The notes below the pieces were generated by a model. The model saw only the letters and a program-made list of their open reading frames with translations, was not told the DNA's origin and did not search any database. The translations under genes and the position numbers were made by a program. A stretch of 64,000 nt of DNA, from contig NC_080591.1 in NCBI RefSeq assembly GCF_029962835.1, forward strand, positions 40,741,501-40,805,500. Reading direction: 5' to 3'. This DNA comes from Magnolia sinica. Taxonomy: Eukaryota > Streptophyta > Magnoliopsida > Magnoliales > Magnoliaceae. Below, piece by piece: positions 42,885-54,614 of this stretch. Position 1 is the stretch's first letter. Each line of letters opens with the position of its first letter.

Positions 42885-44432
42885 TGTTCGCTTGTCACCC
42901 CAAGTGCAGGGTTGCGATGTAGTAATAATCTTGGTGAGACCGAGGTTATACCCAAAGGGACTTACTTGTATGAATTTTGAAATAGATTAAAACTAGAACT
43001 AGAATCTACTAACTAAAATTTGAAATAGAAGAGATTAATGGTGAAATAACTATCAATGATAATAGAAAACTAGAGCGCCAAGGATCCATTTGTAGACATC
43101 TTAATGCTACTTGATTCAACATGACTAGAATCAAAGTCCTATCCTATCCAGTCGGATGATAGATCAGTTTAAGCATCATAGATCCATCAAAATAGATTTT
43201 AAACTTTTCATTGGATTGGTTCCCTCATGAAGCATCAATGTAATGATTGCAAGGAATTTAAGTATCTACCATGCCCGGAGTCAATGGTAAATCAATGAAT
43301 TTTACAGATCACACAATTGCAAAACAGGTAAGAACATGTCAACAAGCCTTCCTAACATCCACTGTACCCGGAGTCGACAATGGACAAAGTAAACTAAAAA
43401 TACTTCTTCATTCAAACAAAAAACCATGAATTGTTCAATATATAAACCAAATAACTTGAATTAAAGTAAAATAAACATCAAAATAAACTACAAGCTTCAC
43501 CTCTTAGATCTAGCTAAGAGATTAGCCAACCAAAGACATGATTGAACTAAAACTCTTAAAGAAAAACATAAAAACTAACTATAAAAGAAGGATTGAAGAT
43601 GAGGAAGAACTCCTTGAAGCACCACAACTCCTTTCTTTACTCCTTCTACCCTAATTCGTGCCTAGAAGAATTCAGAGAACCCCTTTATATAGGCTTTGAT
43701 CCGACCGACTTTGAAACTGACTTCAATTTACGTAGCTATTGCAGCTTCGATGTCACCTTCGATGGCATCGAAATCCGACCGACAAGTTCGATTCAAATTT
43801 AGAAACATTACCACCATGAACTTTTCGGGCCTACTTAAGTCCTCGATGGCATCGCCCAACCTTTAACATCTAAGATGTCTTTAATGGGATCAGAGAATGC
43901 TTAAAACTATCTAGTAAGTAAATCCCATAATTCATGATTTTTCTGATGTCATCGAACCGGCTTTGATGGCATCGAGAGTTTATTTGATGGGATTGAACCC
44001 TCCTTCGATGGCATCGACGATTGCACCCATATGTCCAGCAACCAAACTTGATTTTCTCTAATTTTCCGATGGGATCGAGCTTCCTTTGATGACATCAAAC
44101 ACTTTGACGACATCAAAGTGGTGTTCGATGGCATTAAATTGTCAAGTTCAGCACTTTCAATTTTCTACACTTTGCAACTTCAAATTTCTTCATTCTCACT
44201 TAGTTTTCTTAGATCTTGGACTTTTGAATTCTTCAATCTTGACCTCCAAGTATCCAATCCTCACTTTGGTAATTCTTAAGCATCAAATCCATGCTTTTAA
44301 CATCCTTTTCATCTTTAGCTCTCAAAATTACCTTGCAAGATAAAACACGTATAAATAGATTGATCAAGCACTATCATATTCATAAAACCAAGGTATTACT
44401 AGGGAGAAATATGCAATATTTCACACTCAACA
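42885..44432 (-). mobile_element. Solo LTR, family A (Athila type), in the Tat/Ogre-like element
   Basis: Perfect 5-bp target duplication ATGGG (42880..42884 and 44433..44437). Ends TGTTCGC...CTCAACA. About 1.55 kb, same block order as 1350..2674. Minus-strand TATA box ctatataaagg near 43682..43692; a TCGATGGCATCGA array lies upstream of it in element sense (43745..44135). No internal sequence. Confidence 0.9.
43745..44135. repeat. TCGATGNCATCGA near-palindrome array in solo LTR A2
   Basis: About ten variants ('ttcgatggcatcgaaat', 'cctcgatggcatcgccc', 'ttcgatggcatcgacga', 'tttgatgacatcaaac') over roughly 400 bases, placed in the U3 just upstream of the TATA box. Confidence 0.8.
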
Positions 44433-45100
44433 ATGGGCTGGGATGATCTCCCCTTGGTGGCCTCATCAAGCCTCGGTACAATGCATAGTGGAAGGAAGGC
44501 TTATGGGATACGAGAATGGTAACGAAAGTGTTCTTGTCCTCCATCCAATGGAAGAAGATAATATTGTCACCTCTATCCAAAGCGCACCATTCACTCCTCA
44601 ACAGGGACAACAACAACAACAACCAAGATGCAATGCACTATACCTCGATCATGGTTGGCAGATGGGGATGTCTCAGGAACCTAGGAAGTTCACACCGATA
44701 GCCCAAACTTATATTGAGATACTAACCGCATTAGTTCAAATGCAAATACTCACCCCTCTACTGCCTAGGCTCCCCAACCAAACCCTTTGTCACCAAACTA
44801 TAATGAGAATGAGTATTGTGCATACCACCAATCTCGAGGCCACACAATGGACCGTTGTTTTACTCGAAGCATGCGGTCTAAGATCTAATTGATAGCCAAA
44901 GGATTGTGGTTATCTCTCATACTGTTGCTGCCACCAACTACATCCTCCAGAATCTCCTACCACTGCATCAAGTAGGCCCCAACTCATCGAGCACCCTTGC
45001 CACTAATATCATTCAGGAGGAATCGCCTTGCCATCTAGTTCAATCCATCCATATAATCACTGCCAACTCAACACCAATACTACCAATTCTGCAAAGGGCA
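44433..45100 (+). pseudogene. Tat/Ogre-like gag, C-terminal part
   Basis: Continues gag after the solo LTR: TPIAQTYIEILTALVQMQILTPLLPRLPN, a broken Cys/His segment near 44810..44870, then DLIDSQRIV and a TNYILQNLLPLHQVGP proline-rich tail. Two frameshifts. Confidence 0.65.
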
Positions 45101-45379
45101 CACCTAACTAGTCCAATTTTTGCGCCCTTAAATATGCTAGGGGCATCTCCCATAAGTCCAATCTCCATACCCCTAAGTATACAAGAGCCACCTCCAATTA
45201 GTCCAGTCCACACATCCTCTGTCTTGCAAGGGGCACCACCTACCTATCCGGCCCCTACTCCAATCGTCATGCTCCAAGAAAATGCCCATTCCCCGATCAA
45301 CATGATGCATGCCCTGATAAAATCAAGGCTCGACTTCAATCATGTGGTGACTTTCTAAGAAGGACATTCTACTACTCAA

Positions 45380-45860
45380 AGGGATTTGTCTAGCTCTACA
45401 AAGTCTTTGATCCTTCAAGAGAAGAGTTTAGGATGGGTGGTTCCCGTCTCTGTGAGACAGGTTAAGGAAGAGATTAATGTTGAGATTCTAATAAGTCCCA
45501 AAATATCAACCATCACTTTTCAAGTCTTCGACATCACAACTTCATTTCATCTCTCTTCGACTCTTCATTAAAATGCCAAGTACATTTTCGAAGACAAGGT
45601 GCTGACCATTTTGGATGATCCCAAACAAATATTCCTGATAGAAGTAGCCAACCATCAAGAGCCAGATATCCCGGTTATAGACGTACAATACTCCGGTGAG
45701 GACATCATATACCGTAGTCTTGAGTTTGAGACTATGAATTACATTACTCTTGCATGTCCCTTCAAATCAAACTATGTCTTCCCTTCAGTCGAGCGCCAAC
45801 TTTTTTATTATTATCTCGAATATCAAGAGAATGTAGGCATGAGAGGACTGTGATATCAGC
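45380..45860 (+). pseudogene. Protease-region remnant of Tat/Ogre-like element
   Basis: A segment with SFHLSSTLH then KYIFEDKVLTILDDPKQI resembles the end of the Tat/Ogre protease region ('PSSLHQ..KFI.EDKL.TI'). The active site itself was not found. Confidence 0.5.
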
Positions 45861-46384
45861 CTCCTATGTGTGAGATACCAAAGCACAAATGTATAGAAGG
45901 AGGGCAAGGTCAACAAGAGGAGGATGATCCCTTCATGCACATATCAATCTGATCAATCAAAAGAAGAAATCATCTATCTGGTTGGCAGGCTAGGATCCAC
46001 TATAGATGATCAAATGAGTGGAATGTGCCTAACTGAGCTTTTTGAAGAAGACTCGGGCAAGGGGCAATAATTTCCCCTGATTGACTGGACCACAGTTTAA
46101 GTCCCACCATAGTTGAAAGAATTCAAAGAGTCACAATACATCGAGGATGAGAGAAATGACATCTAACACTAACTTAGAGCCCAATCCCAAATTCATCATG
46201 ACGTTTGGGCACGATGGTGAGGGAGGGACCACCTATTGATCCCTAGGCCTTGCTTCCTGAGGGGAGGGAGTGTAAGGAGGTAACTGGTTCATAGTCCCCA
46301 TGACGACACAATAAAAGCAAATAGTGCTTGGCTTCCTGTGCCAAATCAGACAATACCTGCTTCATATTGCCGTCTTGCTCGGGT

Positions 46385-46605
46385 CCCTTAAAAAAAAATC
46401 CTAAAAAAATCAGAAGATTAAAAAGCCAAAAACACCAGATATTTTCAAAAATACTAAAAAAATCTAGATATTTTCAAAATACAAAAAAATCTAGATATTT
46501 CAAAAATGCCAAAAAAATTCAGATATTTGCCAAAATCCAAGAGCACCAGAAATTTCTCAAAATACAAAAACACTAGAAATATTTCAAAAATCACAAGTAA
46601 TAATG
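46385..46605. repeat. A-rich degenerate tandem repeat (unit about 27-30 bases)
   Basis: Units like 'aaaaatctagatattttcaa' repeat about seven times with decay, between the protease remnant and the acidic pre-RT linker (46606..46823). Confidence 0.7.
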
Positions 46606-47000
46606 TGCCAAGTTTGTCCGTTAAAGCGCTTGAGTGTGGATTCAACTTGTATGATTTCGACATAGAGTTAGACTTTAAACTCATGGGTTTGGACGAACCT
46701 CAGGATGGGGAAGATGATGATTCGACTCTCGAGCTAGAGGATTCTCTTCGAAAGTTTAAAGCAAAGGCCAATGCTGTTGCGGATGATTTCGAAATTGTGA
46801 ACTTGGGACCTCGAGCTCCCTAGTAAAGTATGCATCAAGAGATCCTCGTCTCTTGAATATAAGCAGAGGATGACAGAATTCTTAAGGCCGAGGCTATCCA
46901 ATCTCGCATTCTCCTATGAAGCCTTATCCAGATCTAATGAAGACCTAGTCATACACCATCTGCTATGAAGCCTGAAGTTAAGCCCATCAAGTAGAAGCTA
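46606..47000 (+). pseudogene. Acidic linker and start of reverse transcriptase, truncated
   Basis: LDEPQDGEDDDSTLELEDSLRKF is an acidic linker as in Tat/Ogre polyproteins. About 150 bases later a MKPEVKPIK.KLSR segment resembles the first RT residues. The palm with catalytic aspartates is absent after 47000. Confidence 0.5.
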
Positions 47001-47544
47001 TCAAGATCATGTTTGAAGTCCACGATAGAGTAGGCGACCTATGCAAAAACGAACATGTGATGTCTAAGAAGAACTTGTGACTAAGTTGTTACTGATGAAC
47101 GATGGAAATAGACTATTGCATCATATCAGGAAGTGCTTCAAGTATCCGAAGCGCGCATAACGAATCCATGTGCATGCTTCGAGTCTTTATAACCTGACAA
47201 CACCCAAACCCTTTTTCATTGTGGGGTGTTGACATCATCGAGTGAACTCAAAGGCATCTGATGGTCATGAGTGCATTCTTGTGACAGACAAAAGTGGGTG
47301 GTGACAACATCCTACATCATGGGCACAAATGAAAAGAGAAGTCAAGAAAAGTGAGTGGTGGTAAGCTCAATACGACAATTGTATCTCACATACATAAAGT
47401 ACGTGCACATGTTAAGCCACTCACAACTCTATCAAAAGAGGATCGTTAGGACCAACGACAAGTAGGTCCAAAGAGGAAGGTCAACAATATGGTAATAATG
47501 TGCATCTTATCGTTGCACCTACCAAATCTTAGTGGCTAGTCCAA

Positions 47545-47680
47545 GTTATCCCAGGATGGTCTGCTAATCATTCATGAAGTTCTTCCGGGAGGTGCCATTT
47601 GTCTCACCAACATGAATCTTATGGAGCACATCAACGCCAGCAACGTAAAAATCTATCATGGGCAATCCTTCCTGATTATG
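47545..47680 (+). pseudogene. Integrase C-terminal remnant
   Basis: EVLPGGAICLTNMNLMEHIN..NVKIYH resembles the 'GGAL.LT.MDG......NSD.VK.YY' end of Tat-group integrases. Only about 500 bases separate it from the RT start, so about 3 kb of pol is missing. Confidence 0.55.
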
Positions 47681-48074
47681 TCAACAACTACAATTGTAAA
47701 GCTAAAGCCAAACGATAAGAGGTTAGCATCCTTAGGTACAATCCACTGTCATTCCTTCCCTCCAATACGTGTTCTAAAAAATAAATGACTCAAAAAAGAA
47801 GAGAAAAGATAGAGAAAAAAAAGGATGAATAAAAGCAGATAGTCCAGAAAAAAGAAGAAAAGCAAAAGAAGAGTCGAACCCAATGAGTGAGAGCACAAGT
47901 CACCAACCCGTTCTCCCTCAGGATAGTTTAACCCAATGTCAAGAGCTTCACGATCGTGATTGAAGACAAAGTCAGGCGGCTCACTAGTTGGCCGGTAATG
48001 ACGGAATTTAGCCTCATGTTGCTGCTATCCAAAATGAAAAAAAAATCAAAAGAAAAGTAGTGTGTCTAAGAAAA

Positions 48075-48290
48075 ATGGGCGAGGTGAAAACCTGAAAGGG
48101 CGCTTCAAGTAAAAACAATGGGCATATATCAGACTTGGTGAAAATCTGAAAGGGCGCCAAGGTTAAGAAGGCACATCTGCCAAGGGGCAGGTAAGAACAA
48201 AATCTTGGGACATGGTGAAAACCTGAAAGGGTGTCATAGGTAAAAATGACAGGGAAGCCGACTATAGTGAAAATTCGAAAGGGCTCTATG
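48075..48290 (+). repeat. Four degenerate 'gtgaaaacctgaaagggc' repeats
   Basis: Occur near 48083, 48137, 48213 and 48266, spaced 53-76 bases. This phrase is familiar from the 3' non-coding part of Tat/Ogre elements. Confidence 0.7.
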
Positions 48291-48720
48291 AGCAATAACG
48301 ACAAGAAAATAAAAGAAATGAAAAGCAGGTACCAAAAAGCTCAAGCACAAGAAAAATGAAGAAATACAAAGGAAGATAAGTCATGGATCAGAATTCCCTC
48401 AGACTCTGCCTAAATGCAATGGGCATGATACCAGTATGTAATACTCTCAGAGAATCAGAATACCTAAAAAAACAACTCAGAATACTAGATTCAATGTTGG
48501 TTGAGTCCAATATTTTGATTCCACCATCTAAATATAAGTCCAAACACAAGCACACATAGACAGACATGGCGCAATTTTTTTAATTTCATTTTCATTCCTC
48601 GTATATAATCTCGTTCATTTGAAAAAGATAAAATTTTTTTTTTTAAAAAAATAAAAAATAAGTTTTCCCTTTTCGGGAATTCATCTATAAAAGGCAAAGG
48701 TACATATTGCTCTTTATAAA

Positions 48721-48830
48721 TAAAACTCCTAAATTTACCGACATATGACTCATTGTAAATAAAACTCCTAAATTCACCGACGTATGACTCATTGTAAATA
48801 AAACTCCTAAATTCACTAATCTTCTCTAGG
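48721..48830. repeat. 39-bp tandem repeat, about 2.8 copies
   Basis: 'taaaactcctaaattcaccg' starts at 48721, 48760 and 48799. The period is divisible by three, which creates a 13-residue repeat in a minus-strand open frame that I regard as fortuitous. Confidence 0.9.
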
Positions 48831-49434
48831 TGGCTTTTTGTAAGTAATAGTCTCCCAATCTTCATCACTCAAAGGCAAATATCTCTCTCGATACTCTAAC
48901 TCCCGGGTTTCTCGGTTAATTCTCTCATTTTTGTATCGCAGGTACTAGAGTTCTTCCTAGAAATCACAAACCACGAGGTGGAAAAGTTCTAACCTTTTTT
49001 GTAGGATGGATTTGATCTTCAAGAAGGACAAGTGGGGGCAACACCCATCATGGTCATCCCACCATCTCCAAAATAATCTGGACCATTGATCGGCATCATC
49101 TCAACATCTAGATCCACAAAACATCATTCGCCTCAGGAACCGCCATATCTGGACCATCCAAGGAGATCACATTATCCAAATCACCCATTATGGCCATCGT
49201 CCACTGCCAATAGAATTCAAGCCATCCATTGGCATCACCCTCACATCCAAGCCCTGGAAAAGCCATCCAATGGCTCGATTGGCCCACCCATACCGACAAC
49301 ACTTAAAATCATCTCCCTAAATTCCAAAGCCTTCCATTAAGTGACCCATTGAACATGGACTAATCCAACCCATTAATCACCCAATCTTCCCCCAAATCCA
49401 TCACCTAACGCCTCTTCAATACCCATCTCCCCTC

Positions 49435-51320
49435 TACAAGTGCCCCAGTTTGTCAATTAGTGTGAGTTATGAGTCTTAAAGTCTGGAGAGCCCCAAAAAA
49501 GACTCTAGTGTGAAGACTCAATGATTGAAAGCATCTAATTCACGACAAGGTAAGGAAATGGCAAAGACCTGGTCAAAACCTATACCAAATCCTACTAAAC
49601 AAAACCCTCTATTTAGCCCATACCTTCTAGGAAAAACCATCTTAATGAATGCTAGTTAGTTGAGTGGGTAGAAGTCTATGTAAAAAGATAAATCTAAAAA
49701 ATAGACAGTTTCGATGGCATCGAAGTCCCATGAACTGCCTTCGATGACATCGAAGACAACTTGATGGCATCGAGCTCAATGCTTAAATAGTCCAGCAACC
49801 AAATGTCTAACTTCTGGATTTTCTTTATGACGTCGAAGACATCAAAGCGCCACTTCGATGACATCGAACTCATCTTCGATGACATCGAACAAGAGCTTAA
49901 TATTCTTGTAACTTAAAGCCTATATATCTTGAAAATTTTCGATGACATCGAAGGGTACCTTCGATGACATCGAAGGTTAGTTCGATGGCATTGAACTAAC
50001 CCTCTAAATTGTCCAACAACTTCAGAGAAAAAATTATGATTTTCTCGTTGACATCGAGCAATCCTTCGATGACATCGAATGACCTCCTTGATGACATTGA
50101 AGGTCACTGGATGACATCTACCTCGGGTGCAAAATTGTCCAGTAAGATTCAGAGTATAATTCAGATTTTCTCGATGATATCGAAGGTCATTTGATGACAT
50201 CAAAGGGACATTTCGATGCCATCAAAGACCATTTGATGACATCGAAATTGACAGATTTCTGCCTATTTTTTGACCATTGCAAATCTTCTCTACATATACG
50301 AAAGAGTCTTTCTTAGCAATTTGGTGAGAAATAGAGAGAGCATTATGTGAGTAAATACCTATAGTTAATACCCTTCTTCCCAAAGCTCTCTTTCCTCATG
50401 GAGTTCATCATTCAATCCATGTCTTAAAGACATTCATTGAAGCATTCAAAGCTTGGATTGAACAATGAACTCCAGCATTCATTAATGCTCTAGTAAATAT
50501 ACTTATTGGTAAATTTTATGATAGATTGCATTGAATGCTCAACCATGAGAATCCTTAACTAACTCATAAAGACTCATCAATATTAAGTTAGGATTCATCA
50601 AACCCTTGACCCATAACCTCAGTATCTTTAATGATACATCATCATACAGTTGCGGTAGAAGGGAGCTGAAGATCCTTTGCGATTCAAGAAGATCTTCATC
50701 AAGGTGCTTAATGGGGCTCATCCACTTTAGGTAATAAGGTATTTTTGAGTCCATAGTATTTGAAAACCATTCCTTGTGTAGGATTGAGTTTCAGAGTTTG
50801 AAATACCAAAATTGACAAGACTTTGTGTAGGCATCTGACGGGAGAGTACGTTTTGTTGTCCTTGTGTATGACTTCATAAGTCCTTGTGTAGGACTTAGTA
50901 AGACCTTATGTAGGCCATGGATAGATGAAAAATATATACCTTGTGTAGGTTATGAAGGTTTATGGTGAACCTTTTTAAAACCATATGATTAGTGAAATCT
51001 TGTACAATAGACATAAAGCCGAACCACTATACATCTTGTACAATATGGTGAATGATTTAAATCTCTATTTGTTGTATTTTGGTAAACTATATACTTGGTT
51101 TATTTTATGCAGCAAGAATGTTTGACAAAATGCCTGAATGATGTTTTTCATTAAGTAGACTTTTCTTTTGCACTTCTTCTTATTTGCATTACTTTGCATA
51201 AGTATTTAGAAGTAAGTGCATGATAAATATTTAGCTAAAATTTGAAAAGTCCTATTCACCCCCTCTAGGACATTAGCCATATCTTTAAGTTTCGCTTGTA
51301 GTGGAAAAACTGTAATTTCA
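49435..51320 (+). mobile_element. Solo LTR, family B (SIRE-like), in the Tat/Ogre-like element
   Basis: Perfect target duplication CCCTC (49430..49434 and 51321..51325). Starts TACAAGTGCCCCAGTTTGTC (TG lost to TA) and ends GTAATTTCA. It is the inverted relative of 32115..34483, sharing 'agtttgtcaatta' at one end and 'cctattcaccccctctagga' at the other. A TATA-like tacatatacg is near 50291..50300. About 1.9 kb, no internal region. Confidence 0.88.
49705..50250. repeat. TCGATGNCATCGA near-palindrome array in solo LTR B2
   Basis: About 17 variants over 545 bases, many exact ('ttcgatgacatcgaa', 'ttcgatggcatcgaa'). The array ends about 40 bases before the TATA-like site. Confidence 0.85.
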
Positions 51321-51699
51321 CCCTCCATTAATGATGGTTGGACCTCCCTCATTAATGATATTCACCTCCCCAAAAGGCTTCACGAAACCCCCATTAATGG
51401 CCTCATCCAAGAGACATATAAATATGCTTTTCTCCCTTCAAGCTCACCACAAAAAGAGTTACAAAGAGTATCTCCCCCAAATCTAAAAACCCAACATTTG
51501 CGGCCTCACTTGAGCTTTCTCGATCATTGGCCATGGAAGAAATGAAAAGGAAGAAGACATGAGAAAGGACAAAATGAAAGGTGTGAATGTTGGAGAAAAG
51601 GGGGCAAAAAGGAATTTTCGGGGAGGTCAATGCACACGGATTAGACAATGGGAATGTTTTGAGAGATGGGGAAGAAAACCCCACTATCTTGAAGAAAAG

Positions 51700-51835
51700 C
51701 TGATCAGTGGCGGTAATCTGATTACCACCCCATCTCGACAAATGTGCTTCCTCTCTTTGCACATGAAAACTATATAAAAAAGTTGACAGACAATCAAATG
51801 ATGTGGCAAGCGGTAATCTAATTACCGCTCTAGCA
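51700..51835. repeat. LTR-related fragment with GGTAAT...ATTACC palindromes
   Basis: 'ggcggtaatctgattaccacc' and 'gcggtaatctaattaccgc' are imperfect palindromes. The flanks 'catctcgacaaatgtgcttcc' resemble the LTR part 'catctcggaatatgtgctacg' at 40570..40595. Confidence 0.5.
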
Positions 51836-52139
51836 CCAATTTAAGCCGAAGTTTGCCAACAATCCTCCCTTGACCATGAAAAGATGAAAAGAACTATTTA
51901 TGTGAGAAGAAAGGATTCATTGTTCGGTATAATCATCATGGGCCCATCAAAGGTCCATTAATAGAAACTGAACACAACAACAATAAAAGGAAAAGAAAAT
52001 CTCATGAAAAAGAGTTCAGTACATAGTATGTCACAAAAAGAAAGAACCAAAAGAGAGGAAGACTACCCCTAGTTTGGTATGTACTCCTTCAGATTCTTCA
52101 GCTGCTCTCAGTGGTCTGATGGAAGGAAAATGACCACTG

Positions 52140-52420
52140 GATAATGGGAAAAAAGGTAGAAGAAATTTTAGATTTTCATGAGATGGAAAAATCTCATGGA
52201 AAATTGGGAATATGCATAAAATTAAACAGGAGAAAATGGAAAAAAAAAAAGGAGGAGAAAATGGGAATATGACAAATAGAGGAGAAAATGAGGAAAAAAA
52301 GATAAAAGAGGAGAAGAAATGGAGAAAAAGAGGAAAAGTGAGAAAAAGGAAAAAAAAGAGAAAATTCAAGAAAAAGAAAAGAGAGAAAGTTCAAGGAAAA
52401 TAAAGAAAAATTACAAAACT
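52140..52420 (+). repeat. Purine-rich tract (GGAGAAAA/GGAAAAAG)
   Basis: About 280 bases with very few pyrimidines on the plus strand, made of decayed 'ggagaaaatg', 'aggagaaga' and 'gagaaaaagag' words, inside the 3' non-coding part of the Tat/Ogre-like element. Confidence 0.8.
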
Positions 52421-53159
52421 ATTTCAATAAAAACCAATCTTGATCGCAACCATTGGATCACGAAACGATAGAATGGAACATCTTGGAAAAACAAAAAAAT
52501 ATGTATCCCCAATGAAACCAATTTCGATCGCAACCGTTAGAATGCGAAATGATGGATTGGATCCTTTTAAAAAAAATACAAAATACATTTTACAATAAAA
52601 TTGATCTCATGTATAGTTCCTATAAAAATCAGATTGGCCAAAGGAGCACGGGAAACCCCCAGTGGAGGCAAAAAAATCATCTGGACTTTTTCCAAAAAAT
52701 CTTTGTAATAAAAACCCTACAGATCATTGATTTATAGGTAGGGACCTTTTAAGAAAATTTCAAAAGATCATTCTAAAAAAAAAATAAAAAAAAAATGGCC
52801 TTGATCATCCCCATTATCCTTAGTGGAGAAGGTCTAGACTAATTTAAAATTAAAAAAAATGAAAGCCAAAATAAAAACTGAACGATGATGCCCTCTGATG
52901 AAGGACGTGACATCGATACATTCCTAGCATGGTTGGACCAAAAGAAGGTGAACCTTAAATTGACCATAACTTTTGATCCGGGTATCGTTACGACGCATCA
53001 GACCGAATATCAAGAACCGAAGGAGCATGAAAACTCAAGGACGAGTTTTTTTTTTTTTTTTGAAGTGGAGGGGACTGATGTAGAGTGGGTCGTGGACAGT
53101 TTCATGTCCAAGATGGACCAAAGAAGTCCTGATAGAAGGCAGAAGTCATAAAGACCATC

Positions 53160-53820
53160 AAAGCCTTAAAACAGGCATATCTCGCAAACTGGAATGAGTT
53201 ACTCGACGTATCATATATGATTTTGGGGTAGGACAAACTACTTTAGCCAACCAACCTGGATATTTCAGGTTACCAACGCCGAATTTGCGAGATTCCATCA
53301 TATCGACAGTCGAATTCCATGTTTATTTCCATTTTTACTATTTTTAGTAAGTTTTAGTTTGATTATAACTCTTCATCCATTGGGCTGTAGGAGTTGTGTT
53401 CAACATGAAAAGTGCTTAGAATAATTAGGAGAATAACGTGGTTAAGCCACATAGGACACTTATTATAAAAAGTAAATTTACTATTTATAGTAAGTTATGA
53501 ATTTTAGGGAGTTTTAGATGTAGTTTAATTTCAAAATTTCTTCCAAGGCTTGGTATCCCTATTTAAAAGGTTGTAAACTCATTTATTTCATTCATCAATC
53601 AATTTCGAATTTTAGAGAATTTATTTTCTAGTTTCTTGTTCTTTTCCTCATGGATTCGAGAAGTCTCTGTGAGGAGTCCAGAGAAGTTCTGTGGATTCGG
53701 AATAGTTATCCTCTTGAGGAAGTTGGTACTCGATCCTCATCACGTTCATCCCTACGTCACCCTGCCACGAAATCAGATGGATCTCTTTGATGGCGAAGAA
53801 AATCCCGAAGGAGCATAATC
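53160..53820. other. Unassigned LTR-like stretch
   Basis: Contains 'tttagtttgattataactc', 'atcaatttcgaattttagag' and 'ctctgtgaggagtccagaga', phrases of the kind seen in LTR 3' parts. No matching partner or target duplication found in the window. Confidence 0.3.
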
Positions 53821-54599
53821 TTTAATGTGGGATAATATTTAAAAACATTTTTTTTTTTCAGAAATAGCGCTCGGTATCCAAGGCACTATGAGGTCTTCTA
53901 TACCTCTCAGTGGCATCCAACGTAATAGTAAAATAAGATTCAACCTCTTCCAGTTTCCTCAGGAGTTGTCGAATCCATATGCGATATAACCAGGGTTAGC
54001 TTGGATTTCAATGTCAGGATGACTGTGCAACGATGAATGGAAAAGATGGTTAGAGTGATCATTTCAATGGAATGGAAAAGATCAGTTGTAACCAATGTAT
54101 CAAAATCAAAAGACTATATAAAAAGGTCACCCGCAAATACCTAGTCTGGGATGCTTGCAAAGTTTGATTTAGTGCAAGTTGGCATAGTGAGTTCCTTATA
54201 AGGTTGTAGAAAGCGCATGGTGGCTAACCACTTTGACGATCAAATGGAACAAATACTCTTAGGGTGATCACGTAACAAAGGAACATCACAGATCCAGATA
54301 GTAGGGGAATCCTCGTAAGGATGCGAAGCTCCAGGGCACTGCTTTTCAGATTTACCCTCCAATGCTATTATTGATCCGACATGAAAGGGTTATAATTTGT
54401 GGCCTATAATATCGTAGAAAGCACAGGGACAATCATAACATTTTTTCCAAACCCTCGTGATATGTACAAGTTATCTCTTATCTAGACAGCAAGCTAACAT
54501 TGATACTATGGTAGTCAATAGGTCCATACCAAAATCTTTTCTTACCAGAGGGGTGGGGTGTCCACTCGCTTTGGCATTTGGTTGTACGTAACCTTTGCC

Positions 54600-54612
54600 A
54601 AAGAGGGGCATC
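54600..54612 (+). other. Polypurine tract before 3' LTR (Tat/Ogre-like)
   Basis: aaagaggggcatc directly before the LTR start TGTACACCCC. Confidence 0.6.
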
Positions 54613-54614
54613 TG

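Noticed and set aside
48491..48868. 125-codon minus-strand frame with repeated EFRSFIYNESYVG
   Set aside because: The repeat is the by-product of a 39-bp tandem duplication in non-coding element DNA.
49705..50250. Regularly recurring palindromes resembling a CRISPR array
   Set aside because: Eukaryotic LTR context, variable spacing, imperfect units, no cas-type genes.
52031..52369. 112-codon minus-strand Phe/Ser-rich frame
   Set aside because: Mirror of the purine-rich tract; low complexity.
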